DNA of 37,993 bases, from contig JAAYNI010000019.1 in NCBI GenBank assembly GCA_012520995.1, positions 1 through 37,993 on the forward strand. The letters run 5' to 3'. The position numbers were made by a program, and so were the translations under genes. Below, one piece after another: positions 14,955 through 23,101 of the stretch. Below the pieces are notes generated by a model. The model saw only the letters and a list, made by a program, of their open reading frames with translations, made no database searches and was not told the DNA's origin. The stretch is from Candidatus Rifleibacteriota bacterium. GTDB taxonomy: Bacteria > Muiribacteriota > Ozemobacteria > Ozemobacterales > Ozemobacteraceae. Within the stretch, counting starts at the first letter, position 1. Each line of letters opens with the position of its first letter.

Positions 14955-17057
14955 ATGGCAAATGCGGCAAAAACTGCCTCTGGCAGTGCTTTTGGCGGAT
15001 TGTCTTTGGATTGGCTTGCAAAGAGTCAAGGCCTGCTTTTTGCTGTAGCTCTGGTTGCGGTTATCATAATGATGATAGTCCCTTTGCCCTCGCCGCTTGT
15101 AGATCTCATGTTGACACTGAACATAGCTCTGTCAGTTATTATATTGCTTGTTTCTCTATTCAATAACGATGTCTTGAGCTTTTCCTCTTTTCCTACAATT
15201 CTGATGGTGACTACCATTTTCAGACTGGCTTTGAACGTAAGCTCTACCAGAATCATCCTATCTGGAAAAGGTTCTACTCTACAGCTTGTCAAATCTTTTG
15301 GAAGCTTCGTTGTTGGCGGCAACTATATTGTAGGGTTCGTTGTTTTCCTTATATTGGTTCTGATTCAATTTTTGGTTATAACCAAAGGTGCTGAGCGTAT
15401 TGGCGAGGTGACGGCAAGATTTACTCTTGATGCTATGCCTATTAAAGGAATGGCCATAGATGCTGACTTGAATGCTGGCGCAATAACTCAGGAAGAGGCT
15501 ACGCAAAGAAGACTTGAGCTTTCTCGTGAAGCGGACTTTTACGGCTCAATGGACGGTGCGACCAAGTTTGTCAAAAACGATACTATCGCAGGCATTATAA
15601 TCACTGTTATTAATCTGCTCGGCGGTATAGCTATAGGCGTTATATTCCGAGGAGAAGGCGTTATGGACGCTCTTGCCGCTTATGCTTTATTTACTGTGGG
15701 CAGCGGTCTGTGCACCCAGCTTCCTTCTTTGATGATTTCAACTGCTACAGGTATAGTTGTTACTCGCAGCTCATCGGACAGCAGCCTTGGCCAGGAAATA
15801 AGCATGCAGCTTTTTTCAAACGCAAAAGTAATAGGCATAACAGCAGGACTTTTGATTTTTCTTGGCACTATTCCGGGCTTGCCTAAGCTCAGTTTTTTTA
15901 CTTTAGGTATAATGCTCGCGATTCTAGCTTATGTGCTGGCTAAACATAATGAATTGGCTGTTGTTGCCGAGGCTGAGGCGGCCGCGGCGGCTGTGGAGCA
16001 AGCGCCGAAGGGCCCCGAAGATGTATCTTCATTGCTGGCTGTGGAAAATCTTGAGTTGGAAATAGGCTATAACTTGATTCCCCTGGTTGATACAGAGCAG
16101 GGCGGCGACCTTCTGAATCGCATCACTTTAATTCGCAGGCAAATAGCTATTGATTTGGGACTGGTTGTGCCCTCTATCAGAATAAGAGACAATATACAAT
16201 TGCAGCCTTCTACATACGTTTTTAAAATAAAAGGAAGTGAATATGCGCATTACGAAATTATGCCGGATCATTACCTTGCGATGCTCACAGGTGAACCTTC
16301 ACCTGATGTTAAAGGCATAGAAGTTAAAGAGCCTGCTTTTGGTTTGCCCGCTTTTTGGATAACACCCGAAATGAGAGAAAAAGCTGAGATAGCAGGCTAC
16401 GCTGTGGTTGATCCTTCCACGGTTATAGCTACACATCTGACGGAACTGATAAAACGCAATGCACACGAGATACTGGGGCGCAAGGAACTGCAACAGCTTC
16501 TGGACTCTGCAAGAGAAACTGACCCGCTTCTTGTGGATGAAGTGGTGCCCAAAATTATAAGCAATGCGACTCTTTTAAAAGTTCTCCAAAACTTGCTTTA
16601 TGAAAATGTTTCTGTGAAATATTTGACTGTAGTGTTGGATGCTTTCTCTGGCTGTCACGGCATAACAGATACTAATTTGCTGACAGAAATTGCACGTCAG
16701 GCACTTTCAAGACATATTTGTAAAGATTTGCTTGAAGATGATGGCGTTTTGAGAGTAATATCAATTGATCCTCAGCTGGAACAAAGTCTTAGCTCTGCTC
16801 TGCAAAATGTGGACGGAGTTATGCACCTGGCTATTGATCCTGCCAGCGCAAAGCTTCTGATGGAAAAGATGACGGCATCTATCGAGAAAGCTGTAAGAGA
16901 AGGCCACTCGCCGATTATACTTTGCAGTTCGGCTTTGCGTCTTAGCATAAAGCAGCTTGCCAATCGTGTAGCCCCTCATTTGGCTGTTCTTTCTTATCAG
17001 GAGATTCCAGCAAATGTGAACTTTGAAACTATAGGCATTATAAGTTTGAGAGAATAG
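14955..17057 (+). CDS. flhA: Flagellar export gate protein FlhA
   Basis: 700-aa core of the flagellar export apparatus that forms the nonameric ring receiving chaperone-substrate complexes. The N-terminal half has about eight membrane helices and the family stretch DGATKFVKNDTIAGIIIT; the C-terminal cytoplasmic domain starts near residue 350 and ends TIGIISLRE. A strong AAGGAGG precedes the ATG. First gene of the divergent block flhA-(MinD-like)-flhG-flhF. Ten bases after the stop, a heptamer repeat (AACTGAT) begins. Confidence 0.95.
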   Translation: MANAAKTASGSAFGGLSLDWLAKSQGLLFAVALVAVIIMMIVPLPSPLVDLMLTLNIALSVIILLVSLFNNDVLSFSSFPTILMVTTIFRLALNVSSTRIILSGKGSTLQLVKSFGSFVVGGNYIVGFVVFLILVLIQFLVITKGAERIGEVTARFTLDAMPIKGMAIDADLNAGAITQEEATQRRLELSREADFYGSMDGATKFVKNDTIAGIIITVINLLGGIAIGVIFRGEGVMDALAAYALFTVGSGLCTQLPSLMISTATGIVVTRSSSDSSLGQEISMQLFSNAKVIGITAGLLIFLGTIPGLPKLSFFTLGIMLAILAYVLAKHNELAVVAEAEAAAAAVEQAPKGPEDVSSLLAVENLELEIGYNLIPLVDTEQGGDLLNRITLIRRQIAIDLGLVVPSIRIRDNIQLQPSTYVFKIKGSEYAHYEIMPDHYLAMLTGEPSPDVKGIEVKEPAFGLPAFWITPEMREKAEIAGYAVVDPSTVIATHLTELIKRNAHEILGRKELQQLLDSARETDPLLVDEVVPKIISNATLLKVLQNLLYENVSVKYLTVVLDAFSGCHGITDTNLLTEIARQALSRHICKDLLEDDGVLRVISIDPQLEQSLSSALQNVDGVMHLAIDPASAKLLMEKMTASIEKAVREGHSPIILCSSALRLSIKQLANRVAPHLAVLSYQEIPANVNFETIGIISLRE

Positions 17058-17064
17058 TGAATGC

Positions 17065-17083
17065 AACTGATAACTGATAACTG
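17065..17083 (+). repeat. Short heptamer tandem repeat after flhA
   Basis: AACTGATAACTGATAACTG, 2.7 copies of AACTGAT, sits between the flhA stop and the next ribosome site. Similar heptamer repeats are known from cyanobacterial intergenic DNA; here it is one of several simple repeats near gene ends. Confidence 0.6.
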
Positions 17084-17123
17084 CGTCTGCAAATGCTCTT
17101 TCAGCGAAAAACGGGAGCAATTC

Positions 17124-17870
17124 ATGGAGTCTGTTATGAGACCGGCTCCTTTTGCTGCTATAGCTTTTGTTTTTCCTGATATGGAAGAGTTTGGGATTTT
17201 GCCTCCTGTAAAATGGTTTGACAGAATCGCTGAAAACACTTCTAGCATTTGCCTGTGGGATCAGGCGGGTTTTGTTCCCCCTGACTTGATTCCTCAAACT
17301 CAGATCAGACTTGCTTATCCTACTCCGGTAAGATTGAATGGCAAATCTAATGCTGTCACTCTTCTTCCGCAACTTTCGGTGCCATGGATGTCTGAAGATT
17401 GTAACGAAGAAGATTGCTACGAGTTTTTATCGCATCTGGCTAGGTCTTTGAAGCCATATTCGCAAGTTTGGGTGACAATTAAAGCTTCAGATATTTATTC
17501 AAAACAAGGTTTATTGCACGCTACAGATGCGGCATGTGTTCTAGTTCCAGCTTCTCAAGAAGGTATTTTGCCTTCTTACGAAGCAATAAAGTCTATAACT
17601 TTGTCAGGTTATTTTGCTCCTCTGGGTATCTTGCAGTATGCCTCTTCAGAAGCCGATCTTCAAGAAGATTACGCTGACAGAATTAAAAAAGTTGCAAAGA
17701 GATTTTTAACGCTTGACCTTGTAGAAGCCGGAGTGATATTTTCTAGCGGAGGGTATGAACAACCTGAAAAAAAAGACGGATCTTTGGGAAAGCGCATTTT
17801 AGAACTTAACGCTCGAGAGCGGGACTTTTTGTATTGCCTGTTTGAGAGCGTTTTATATAGAGAGAAATAG
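17124..17870 (+). CDS. MinD/ParA-like protein lacking the P-loop, between flhA and flhG
   Basis: 248 aa, no named family recognised. The ATG at 17124 is chosen because GGGAG (17113-17117) lies 6 bases upstream. Residues about 100-206 align by eye with the second half of the downstream FlhG. KPYSQVWVTIKASD stands where FlhG has DKADYLLIDTGAG (Walker B region); HATDAACVLVPASQEGILPS matches QAADKIIVVTTTEPTALVDA; and RIKKVAKRFLTLDLVEAGVI matches RLAYVAREYLDGYELSFMGS. The first 100 residues hold no GKGGVGKS-type loop, and the Walker B aspartate is not preserved, so ATP hydrolysis is unlikely. It is cotranscribed with FlhA, FlhG and FlhF. I infer a flagellar placement or export accessory that may pair with FlhG or FlhF; resemblance by eye is the only evidence. 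Confidence 0.6.
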   Translation: MESVMRPAPFAAIAFVFPDMEEFGILPPVKWFDRIAENTSSICLWDQAGFVPPDLIPQTQIRLAYPTPVRLNGKSNAVTLLPQLSVPWMSEDCNEEDCYEFLSHLARSLKPYSQVWVTIKASDIYSKQGLLHATDAACVLVPASQEGILPSYEAIKSITLSGYFAPLGILQYASSEADLQEDYADRIKKVAKRFLTLDLVEAGVIFSSGGYEQPEKKDGSLGKRILELNARERDFLYCLFESVLYREK

Positions 17871-17877
17871 ACGGATT

Positions 17878-18813
17878 ATGGCGGAATCGACTCTGGAAAC
17901 AATAGAGAGCATTGTAGAAACAGCAAGGCGTGAAATAAAGCCTTATGTTGCAGAGCGCTTGCAGTCGCGCACTCCCAGATTGCCAGGAGCTAAAATAGCT
18001 CAGACAATTACTGTCACTTCTGGCAAGGGCGGAGTAGGGAAAAGCAGCCTCACGGCTAATTTGGCAATAAGCCTCGCTATGTCAGGCAAGAAAGTTATAG
18101 TGCTTGATGCTGATCTGGGGCTTGCGAATGTAGATGTTATTTTTGGCGTGCGTCCCGAATACAGCCTTTTGGACGTAATCTCGGGTGAGCGCAAGATTGA
18201 TGAGATAATGGTTGAAGGACCGCACGGCATACAAATAATAGCAGGCGGTTCGGGGGTGGCTGAATTGGCTAATCTTGATTCTGAAAATGCTTCGCAGCTC
18301 TTCCAGCAACTTACTTTCCTTGAAGATAAAGCCGACTATCTTTTGATAGATACAGGCGCAGGTCTTAATCGCACCGTGCTCTCCTTTTGCCAAGCTGCTG
18401 ATAAAATAATTGTAGTGACTACAACAGAGCCTACCGCCTTGGTTGACGCTTTCGGTGTAATTAAAGTTATCGTCAGGCGTGAGAAAAAAGCTAATTTGTC
18501 GGTTCTTGTAAACAGGGTTGAATCAAAAGAAGAAGGCGAAGAGATTTATTGCAGACTTGCTTATGTGGCGAGAGAATATTTGGACGGCTACGAACTTTCA
18601 TTCATGGGAAGCGTTCCTCAAGACAAAAATATGCACTTAGCCATAAGAAAACAGCAGCCGCTTCTCTTGCTTTTCCCCGATTCACCAGCCGCGAAAGCTT
18701 TGCAGAGGCTATCAAAGGCGGAGCTGTCAGGTGTAGCTGATGAGTTTGATAGCGAGGAACATGCAGGATTTTTTACCAGGTTGGCGAATATTTTTAAGGG
18801 AGGGGCAGCGTGA
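17878..18813 (+). CDS. flhG: MinD-like flagellar number regulator FlhG
   Basis: Membrane-associated ParA/MinD-type ATPase that controls flagellar number and activates the FlhF GTPase. The deviant Walker A GKGGVGKSS lies at about residues 49-57, followed by VIVLDADLGLANVDVIFGV and the Walker B region YLLIDTGAG. The ATG at 17878 starts eight bases after the previous stop. A TTG at 17842 would extend it into the preceding gene and has no ribosome site. The 45-residue lead before the P-loop does not show the DQAxxLR motif known for FlhF activation. It precedes flhF, the reverse of the usual flhF-flhG order. Confidence 0.9.
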   Translation: MAESTLETIESIVETARREIKPYVAERLQSRTPRLPGAKIAQTITVTSGKGGVGKSSLTANLAISLAMSGKKVIVLDADLGLANVDVIFGVRPEYSLLDVISGERKIDEIMVEGPHGIQIIAGGSGVAELANLDSENASQLFQQLTFLEDKADYLLIDTGAGLNRTVLSFCQAADKIIVVTTTEPTALVDAFGVIKVIVRREKKANLSVLVNRVESKEEGEEIYCRLAYVAREYLDGYELSFMGSVPQDKNMHLAIRKQQPLLLLFPDSPAAKALQRLSKAELSGVADEFDSEEHAGFFTRLANIFKGGAA

Positions 18814-20288
18814 GCACAGTTTACAGGCAAACTACGACTATTGTCGCTACCACTCAATATGAAGCCAAAATTAAGGCTGAACTTGCCTATGGCAAGGACG
18901 GTTTTGAAGTTGTGGAAAAGCGTAAAGTTGAAAGGCCGCTCATGCTTGGTTTCGGAACTGAAACAGTATGGGAGCTGACTATAGCTGTAAACAAAGAACG
19001 CCTCTCGGATGTGTTTGTGCAAGAGCGTAACGATGTTCCGAAGCGCCCTGTTATTTCCAGAGAAATCACTCCAGGAACTAAAATTTCACCTTCATCTTTA
19101 ATTGGAAGACCATCATCCTTACCATCTTCTTCTTTTTCCATAGATATTGACGAGCCTGTAGTTGTGCCTAATTATGCTGCAAGACACGCAGGGGCTCAAA
19201 CCTATAAGAATGTGAGCAATCTTTCTGAGAGCAGGGCAGTTAACGCTCTTCGCTCTATTCAAGATGGCGAGGATGATCCAAAACCCTCTAAGCAAGCTGT
19301 TAAGCTGATAGAGTCTGACAAGTTCACTAACATCATTGATGAGCTTATCGGCTGTAAAGAAATGGACAAACCTTTTGATGTCTCTGGACAGGATGCCGCA
19401 GATTCTGAAACCTCTCGTATTTTGATGAACGAGATCGCTAGCCTTAAAAAGATGCTTTCCAAGATAGTCCAAGGTTCAGGCACTATGCTTCAGGAGCCTC
19501 TGGGTGTAGCTTCTGTAAGAAATTGTCTTGAACATATCGGAGTTCCTAACAACGTGATTGAACACGTTCTGAAAGAGGCTCTGGATGGAGCAGGCAAGGA
19601 AATTCTTGATGTTCCCCTTAAGGTTTTTAAACTGATTGAAGCTTGGCTGAATAAAAATCTTTCTTTTATTTCTGATTCTTTAAATGACAGCAGCGTGAAG
19701 CCTAAAATAATTACTCTTATGGGACCTACTGGCGTTGGTAAAACCACTACTATTGGAAAGATAGTGGGCAGGTATCGCCTTACCCCTGGCAGGCAACGCA
19801 GTTCAGTAGCCGTTTTTACTTTGGATACCTACAGAATAGGCGCTTCGGATCAACTGGAAACCTATGCCGATATTTTTGATGCCGAGCTTGAAGTTCTTTA
19901 CAAACCGGAAGAGCTTGAGGAAGCGGTTAAAAAGCACAAAGACAAAGATCTGATTGTAGTTGATACTGCGGGCAGATGTCAGAAGGCTACAAAAGAACTT
20001 CAAGAACTTAAGCTTTTCTTGGATAAAATCCCTCTTTCTACACGATATCTGGCTCTTTCTTCTACCTCGAAATATGATGATATGCTTGATGTGGTTAAAT
20101 GTTTTGACAAGGTAGGTTTTGATCGTCTGATATTCACTAAGGTTGATGAAACTAATACAGTAGGTTCTTTGTTGGCTCTTATGCTAAAAACTGGCAAGCC
20201 TTTGGGCTATATCACCAACGGCCAGACAGTTCCAGATCATTTTCAAGCCGCTCAGCCCGATTTTTTCACCTCCTGGCTTATGCTATGA
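18810..20288 (+). CDS. flhF: Flagellar SRP-like GTPase FlhF
   Basis: Signal-recognition-particle-type GTPase that marks the site of flagellar assembly. 492 aa. The N-terminal B domain (1-60) is followed by a low-complexity linker (about 70-200), then the N domain and G domain. Motifs in order: G1 GPTGVGKTT (about residue 305), DTYRIGA, G3 DTAGR (about 385), G4 TKVDE (about 443). The start is a GTG overlapping the flhG stop (GTGA, 18810-18813), supported by GGGAGG a few bases upstream. Last gene of the flhA operon. Confidence 0.93.
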   Translation: MSTVYRQTTTIVATTQYEAKIKAELAYGKDGFEVVEKRKVERPLMLGFGTETVWELTIAVNKERLSDVFVQERNDVPKRPVISREITPGTKISPSSLIGRPSSLPSSSFSIDIDEPVVVPNYAARHAGAQTYKNVSNLSESRAVNALRSIQDGEDDPKPSKQAVKLIESDKFTNIIDELIGCKEMDKPFDVSGQDAADSETSRILMNEIASLKKMLSKIVQGSGTMLQEPLGVASVRNCLEHIGVPNNVIEHVLKEALDGAGKEILDVPLKVFKLIEAWLNKNLSFISDSLNDSSVKPKIITLMGPTGVGKTTTIGKIVGRYRLTPGRQRSSVAVFTLDTYRIGASDQLETYADIFDAELEVLYKPEELEEAVKKHKDKDLIVVDTAGRCQKATKELQELKLFLDKIPLSTRYLALSSTSKYDDMLDVVKCFDKVGFDRLIFTKVDETNTVGSLLALMLKTGKPLGYITNGQTVPDHFQAAQPDFFTSWLML

Positions 20289-20726
20289 TTTTAAGAAGAG
20301 CTTAAAATAATGGAGTAGGGCTATCGGCGGGAGTAGCGAAAGCCAAAGATGCAGGATAAAAACTGCATAAAAGACTAAAAAATTATTTATAATTTCTTTA
20401 ATTTCTAATTTATTCTGCTACCGCATAATCACAGTTTTTGCCTGAGCCTCTGATTAAGAGAGATGCTAATAATCTACTAAAGGCTTTCATTAAGAATTGC
20501 ATACTCAAGTGATTAGTAATACTGGACACTTGCTATTGCCTCTGCGTTTTAGTGCCTATTCTTATGAAAAATATACTGTTTATTTTGCAAGGCTTTTTTT
20601 ACTTAAAGAAATATTATCTTATTTTATAAAAAGTTAATTTATAAGAACTTTTACTCCTTTTAGAACTCTCTCTGTTCTATGGTTAAAGAGTATTTATGCA
20701 GTTTTTAAGTAGAATGAAAATAATTC
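20289..20726. repeat. Non-coding spacer with dispersed-repeat copy
   Basis: No gene is seen. TTTTAAG-AAGAG-CTTAAAA (20289-20307) is a weak hairpin after flhF without a T-run. TAGGG-type sequence occurs at 20312-20335. The block 20416-20474 is a diverged copy of 5848-5908 and includes the shared word AGCCTCTGATTAAG. The right end, from about 20560, is AT-rich and leads into the perR promoter. Confidence 0.5.
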
Positions 20727-20767
20727 TTGACTTATTCTAAAGTTTATGGCATTCTAATTATAGAATG
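20711..20767 (+). promoter_or_regulatory. perR promoter with PerR/Fur-type operator
   Basis: A dyad CATTCTAATTATAGAATG (20750-20767; 7-bp arms, 4-base centre) overlaps the -10 region of a promoter whose -35 is TTGACT (20727-20732). A second, looser dyad (AGAAT 20711-20715, ATTCT 20723-20727) and a further TTATTCTAA (20732-20740) repeat the same half-site. AT-rich ATTCTA/TAGAAT dyads resemble Fur-family boxes, so autoregulation by the adjacent PerR-type protein is the natural reading. Confidence 0.65.
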
Positions 20768-20803
20768 AATCCAAAGAATGAAAACGGTAAAGGAGAGATG
20801 CAA

Positions 20804-21208
20804 ATGGATGCGATTTCAATATTAACTGCAGCTGGCATCAATCCTTCTGTTCAAAGGATTCAAGTTATAGATTATTTTCTGAAGAACAAGATACATCCAA
20901 CGGCAGAGCGAATATACTCAGATCTAAGACAAGATATGCCTGCGATCTCGAAGGCGACTGTTTACAACACCTTGTCTCTCTTCGAAGAAAAAGGCTTGAT
21001 AACTGTGATAGCCATAGAAGAAGGCAAAGCAAGGTATGACTTTATGGAAAGTCTTCACGGACACTTTATATGCAGCTCTTGCAAACAAGTGATTGACGTG
21101 CCTTGCGAAGTCAAGTGGCACCCTTCAGTCAAAGAATTTGATGTTCATTCGGAAAAAATTCTTATGAGAGGCATTTGTAAAGAATGCCTGAATAAAACTG
21201 ACAAATAA
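20804..21208 (+). CDS. perR: PerR-type peroxide-responsive repressor (Fur family)
   Basis: Metal-dependent DNA-binding repressor of peroxide-defence genes. From the ATG at 20804 (AGGAG 8 bases upstream; earlier ATGs at 20765 and 20798 are less well spaced) the protein has 134 aa. A winged helix (about 15-75) is followed by the dimer domain. The five residues that bind the regulatory metal in Bacillus PerR are all present with a constant shift: H31, D79, H85, H87 and D98. The structural zinc pairs are C90-SS-C93 and C125-KE-C128. The Asp at position 98 favours PerR over Fur or Zur. It lies 18 bases before a peroxiredoxin gene and behind a palindromic operator. Confidence 0.85.
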   Translation: MDAISILTAAGINPSVQRIQVIDYFLKNKIHPTAERIYSDLRQDMPAISKATVYNTLSLFEEKGLITVIAIEEGKARYDFMESLHGHFICSSCKQVIDVPCEVKWHPSVKEFDVHSEKILMRGICKECLNKTDK

Positions 21209-21226
21209 CTTTTAAGGAGAATCGAT

Positions 21227-21898
21227 ATGACACAGAACAACGTAAATTTCCCTCTAATTGGAACTCCCGCACCTGAATTTACAGCAGTAACCACACAAGG
21301 CGAAATAAATTATCCTAAAGACTATAAAGGAAAATGGACCATTCTCTTCTCTCACCCTGCAGACTTCACGCCTGTGTGCACGACAGAGTTCATGACATTC
21401 GCAAGCATGCATGATGAGTTTAAGGCTCTAAATACTGAACTTATAGGTCTCTCGATTGACTCGATTCACTCGCATCTTGCTTGGCTTAAAGCTATTCAAG
21501 GCTATACTTGGAATGGAATCGAAAAGCCGGTTGTAAAATTCCCTCTGATAGCTGACATCAAGATGGATGTTGCTTCCAAATATGGCATGCTTCAGGGCGA
21601 ATCAGACACAAGTGCAGTTCGTGCAGTGTTCTTTGTAGACCCCGAAGGAATTATCAAAACTATTCTTTATTATCCTTCTTCTCTTGGCAGAAACTTTAAG
21701 GAAATCAAGCGCATTCTCCTAGGTCTCCAGAAAGCAGAAAAAGATAAAGTCGCTCTTCCTGCAAACTGGGAACCTGGAAAAGACGTGATAGTACCGCCTC
21801 CTGGAACCTGCGGCGCTATTCAGAAACGTATGGAAGAAGTAAAGGCTGACGCCTACGAAATGAAAGATTGGTATCTCACCTTTAAGAAAGACAAGTAA
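21227..21898 (+). CDS. Peroxiredoxin (Prx6/1-Cys type)
   Basis: Thiol peroxidase that reduces hydrogen peroxide and organic peroxides in the cytoplasm. 223 aa, the length of the Prx6 subfamily. The active site is HPADFTPVCTTEF with peroxidatic C51 and the supporting T48. A C-terminal extension includes PPPGTCGA, whose cysteine (about C195) may act as resolving residue, as in archaeal Prx6 enzymes. AAGGAG precedes the ATG. It forms a two-gene operon with perR, ending at a strong terminator. Confidence 0.92.
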   Translation: MTQNNVNFPLIGTPAPEFTAVTTQGEINYPKDYKGKWTILFSHPADFTPVCTTEFMTFASMHDEFKALNTELIGLSIDSIHSHLAWLKAIQGYTWNGIEKPVVKFPLIADIKMDVASKYGMLQGESDTSAVRAVFFVDPEGIIKTILYYPSSLGRNFKEIKRILLGLQKAEKDKVALPANWEPGKDVIVPPPGTCGAIQKRMEEVKADAYEMKDWYLTFKKDK

Positions 21899-21920
21899 CC
21901 CCCTCCTCTTCTCTCATATA

Positions 21921-21953
21921 ACGCCTCGCTGAATTTTCAGCGAGGCGTTTTTT
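21921..21953 (+). terminator. Intrinsic terminator of the perR-peroxiredoxin operon
   Basis: A perfect 12-bp stem (ACGCCTCGCTGA 21921-21932, TCAGCGAGGCGT 21937-21948) with an ATTT loop is followed by a T-run to 21953. Confidence 0.93.
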
Positions 21954-22025
21954 CGGTTATAAGAAGGCTCTCTGGTTCTGGCAATATTTGTTTTAAGGTG
22001 ATAGCATAGCGATCTGTTGCAAGAT

Positions 22026-22045
22026 CTCGGATTTCTTTATCCGAG
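22026..22045 (+). promoter_or_regulatory. Hairpin just before the methyltransferase ribosome site
   Basis: CTCGGAT (22026-22032) pairs with ATCCGAG (22039-22045) around a 6-base loop; the AAGGAG ribosome site starts three bases later. Such a hairpin or dyad could limit translation or bind a regulator, as often seen for methyltransferase genes. Speculative. Confidence 0.35.
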
Positions 22046-22060
22046 AGCAAGGAGTAGAAA

Positions 22061-23101
22061 ATGTTCAGAACAATAGATCTGTTTGCTGGTATAGGCGGTA
22101 TAAGGCTTGGGTTTGAGCAAGCTTTTAAAGAGAAAACAGAAACAGTCTTTGTAAGTGAATGGGATACAAAAGCTCAAGAAACATACCGGGCAAACTTCAA
22201 TGATGAAATAGAAATTATGGGCGATATCACGAAAATCGCTGAAGAAGATATTCCTGAACATGATATTTTACTTGCCGGCTTTCCTTGCCAAGCTTTTTCT
22301 CTTGCTGGACAACGAAGAGGTTTTGAAGATGCCAGAGGAACCTTGTTTTTTGATGTGGCTAGAATAGTAAAGCATCATCAGCCGAAAGTCGTGTTTGCAG
22401 AGAACGTTAAGAATCTGCTTAATCACGATAAAGGCCGCACTTTTAAGGTTATTAAAGAAATTTTAACCGACTTAGGCTATAGCGTTTTTCATCAAGTTTT
22501 AAACAGCAAAGACTTTGGAGTTCCACAAAATAGAGAAAGAATTTATATAGTCGCATTCAGAAAGAATATAGCCCCTGAAAACTTTGAGTTTCCTGAAAAA
22601 ACTGATGACACAAAAACAATCGCAGATATTCTTGAAGAAACTGTGCCTCCTACAAGATACTATTTGTCCACAGTTTATTTGGATACTTTAAGAAAACACA
22701 GAGAACGCCATGAAGCTAAAGGAAATGGCTTTGGATACGAAATCAGAGAACATGATTCGATTGCCGGGGCGATTGTTTGCGGCGGGATGGGAAGAGAAAG
22801 AAATCTGGTTGTAGACGAAAGGCTGACAGACTTTACTCCTGAAACCCATATAAAAGGCGAAGTTAATAGAGAATACGTAAGAAGGATGACCCCTAGAGAA
22901 TGGGCTAGACTTCAGGGCTTCCCTGACACTTTTAAGCTAGTTGTTGCGGATACCCACCTTTACAAGCAATTCGGAAACTCTGTAACGGTTCCGGTTATAA
23001 GAGCAATTGCCGAAAAGATTAAAAATCATCTGGAAGGCGGAAAATCTGTGGATAAAAAAAAGAAACATTTGAGTGGAGCCTGTGGTGACTTTAAATCTTA
23101 G
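22061..23101 (+). CDS. DNA (cytosine-5-)-methyltransferase
   Basis: Transfers methyl from S-adenosylmethionine to C5 of cytosine in a specific DNA site. 346 aa, an average length for single-specificity enzymes. Motifs in order: I DLFAGIGG (residues 6-13), IV GFPCQAFS with catalytic C76, VI ENV (114-116), VIII QNRER (156-160), a short target-recognition region (about 190-270), IX RRMTPREWARLQGFP and X QFGNSVTVPV. Intact and probably active. AAGGAG precedes the ATG. No restriction endonuclease is recognised beside it, so it may be an orphan or solitary methylase. Its 3' end overlaps an acetyltransferase gene. Confidence 0.92.
   Translation: MFRTIDLFAGIGGIRLGFEQAFKEKTETVFVSEWDTKAQETYRANFNDEIEIMGDITKIAEEDIPEHDILLAGFPCQAFSLAGQRRGFEDARGTLFFDVARIVKHHQPKVVFAENVKNLLNHDKGRTFKVIKEILTDLGYSVFHQVLNSKDFGVPQNRERIYIVAFRKNIAPENFEFPEKTDDTKTIADILEETVPPTRYYLSTVYLDTLRKHRERHEAKGNGFGYEIREHDSIAGAIVCGGMGRERNLVVDERLTDFTPETHIKGEVNREYVRRMTPREWARLQGFPDTFKLVVADTHLYKQFGNSVTVPVIRAIAEKIKNHLEGGKSVDKKKKHLSGACGDFKS

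Noticed and set aside
16761-17372. 203-codon minus-strand frame opposite the flhA end and MinD-like gene
   Set aside because: It lies antisense to two well-supported genes; composition (Arg/Ser/His-rich) is that of a shadow frame.
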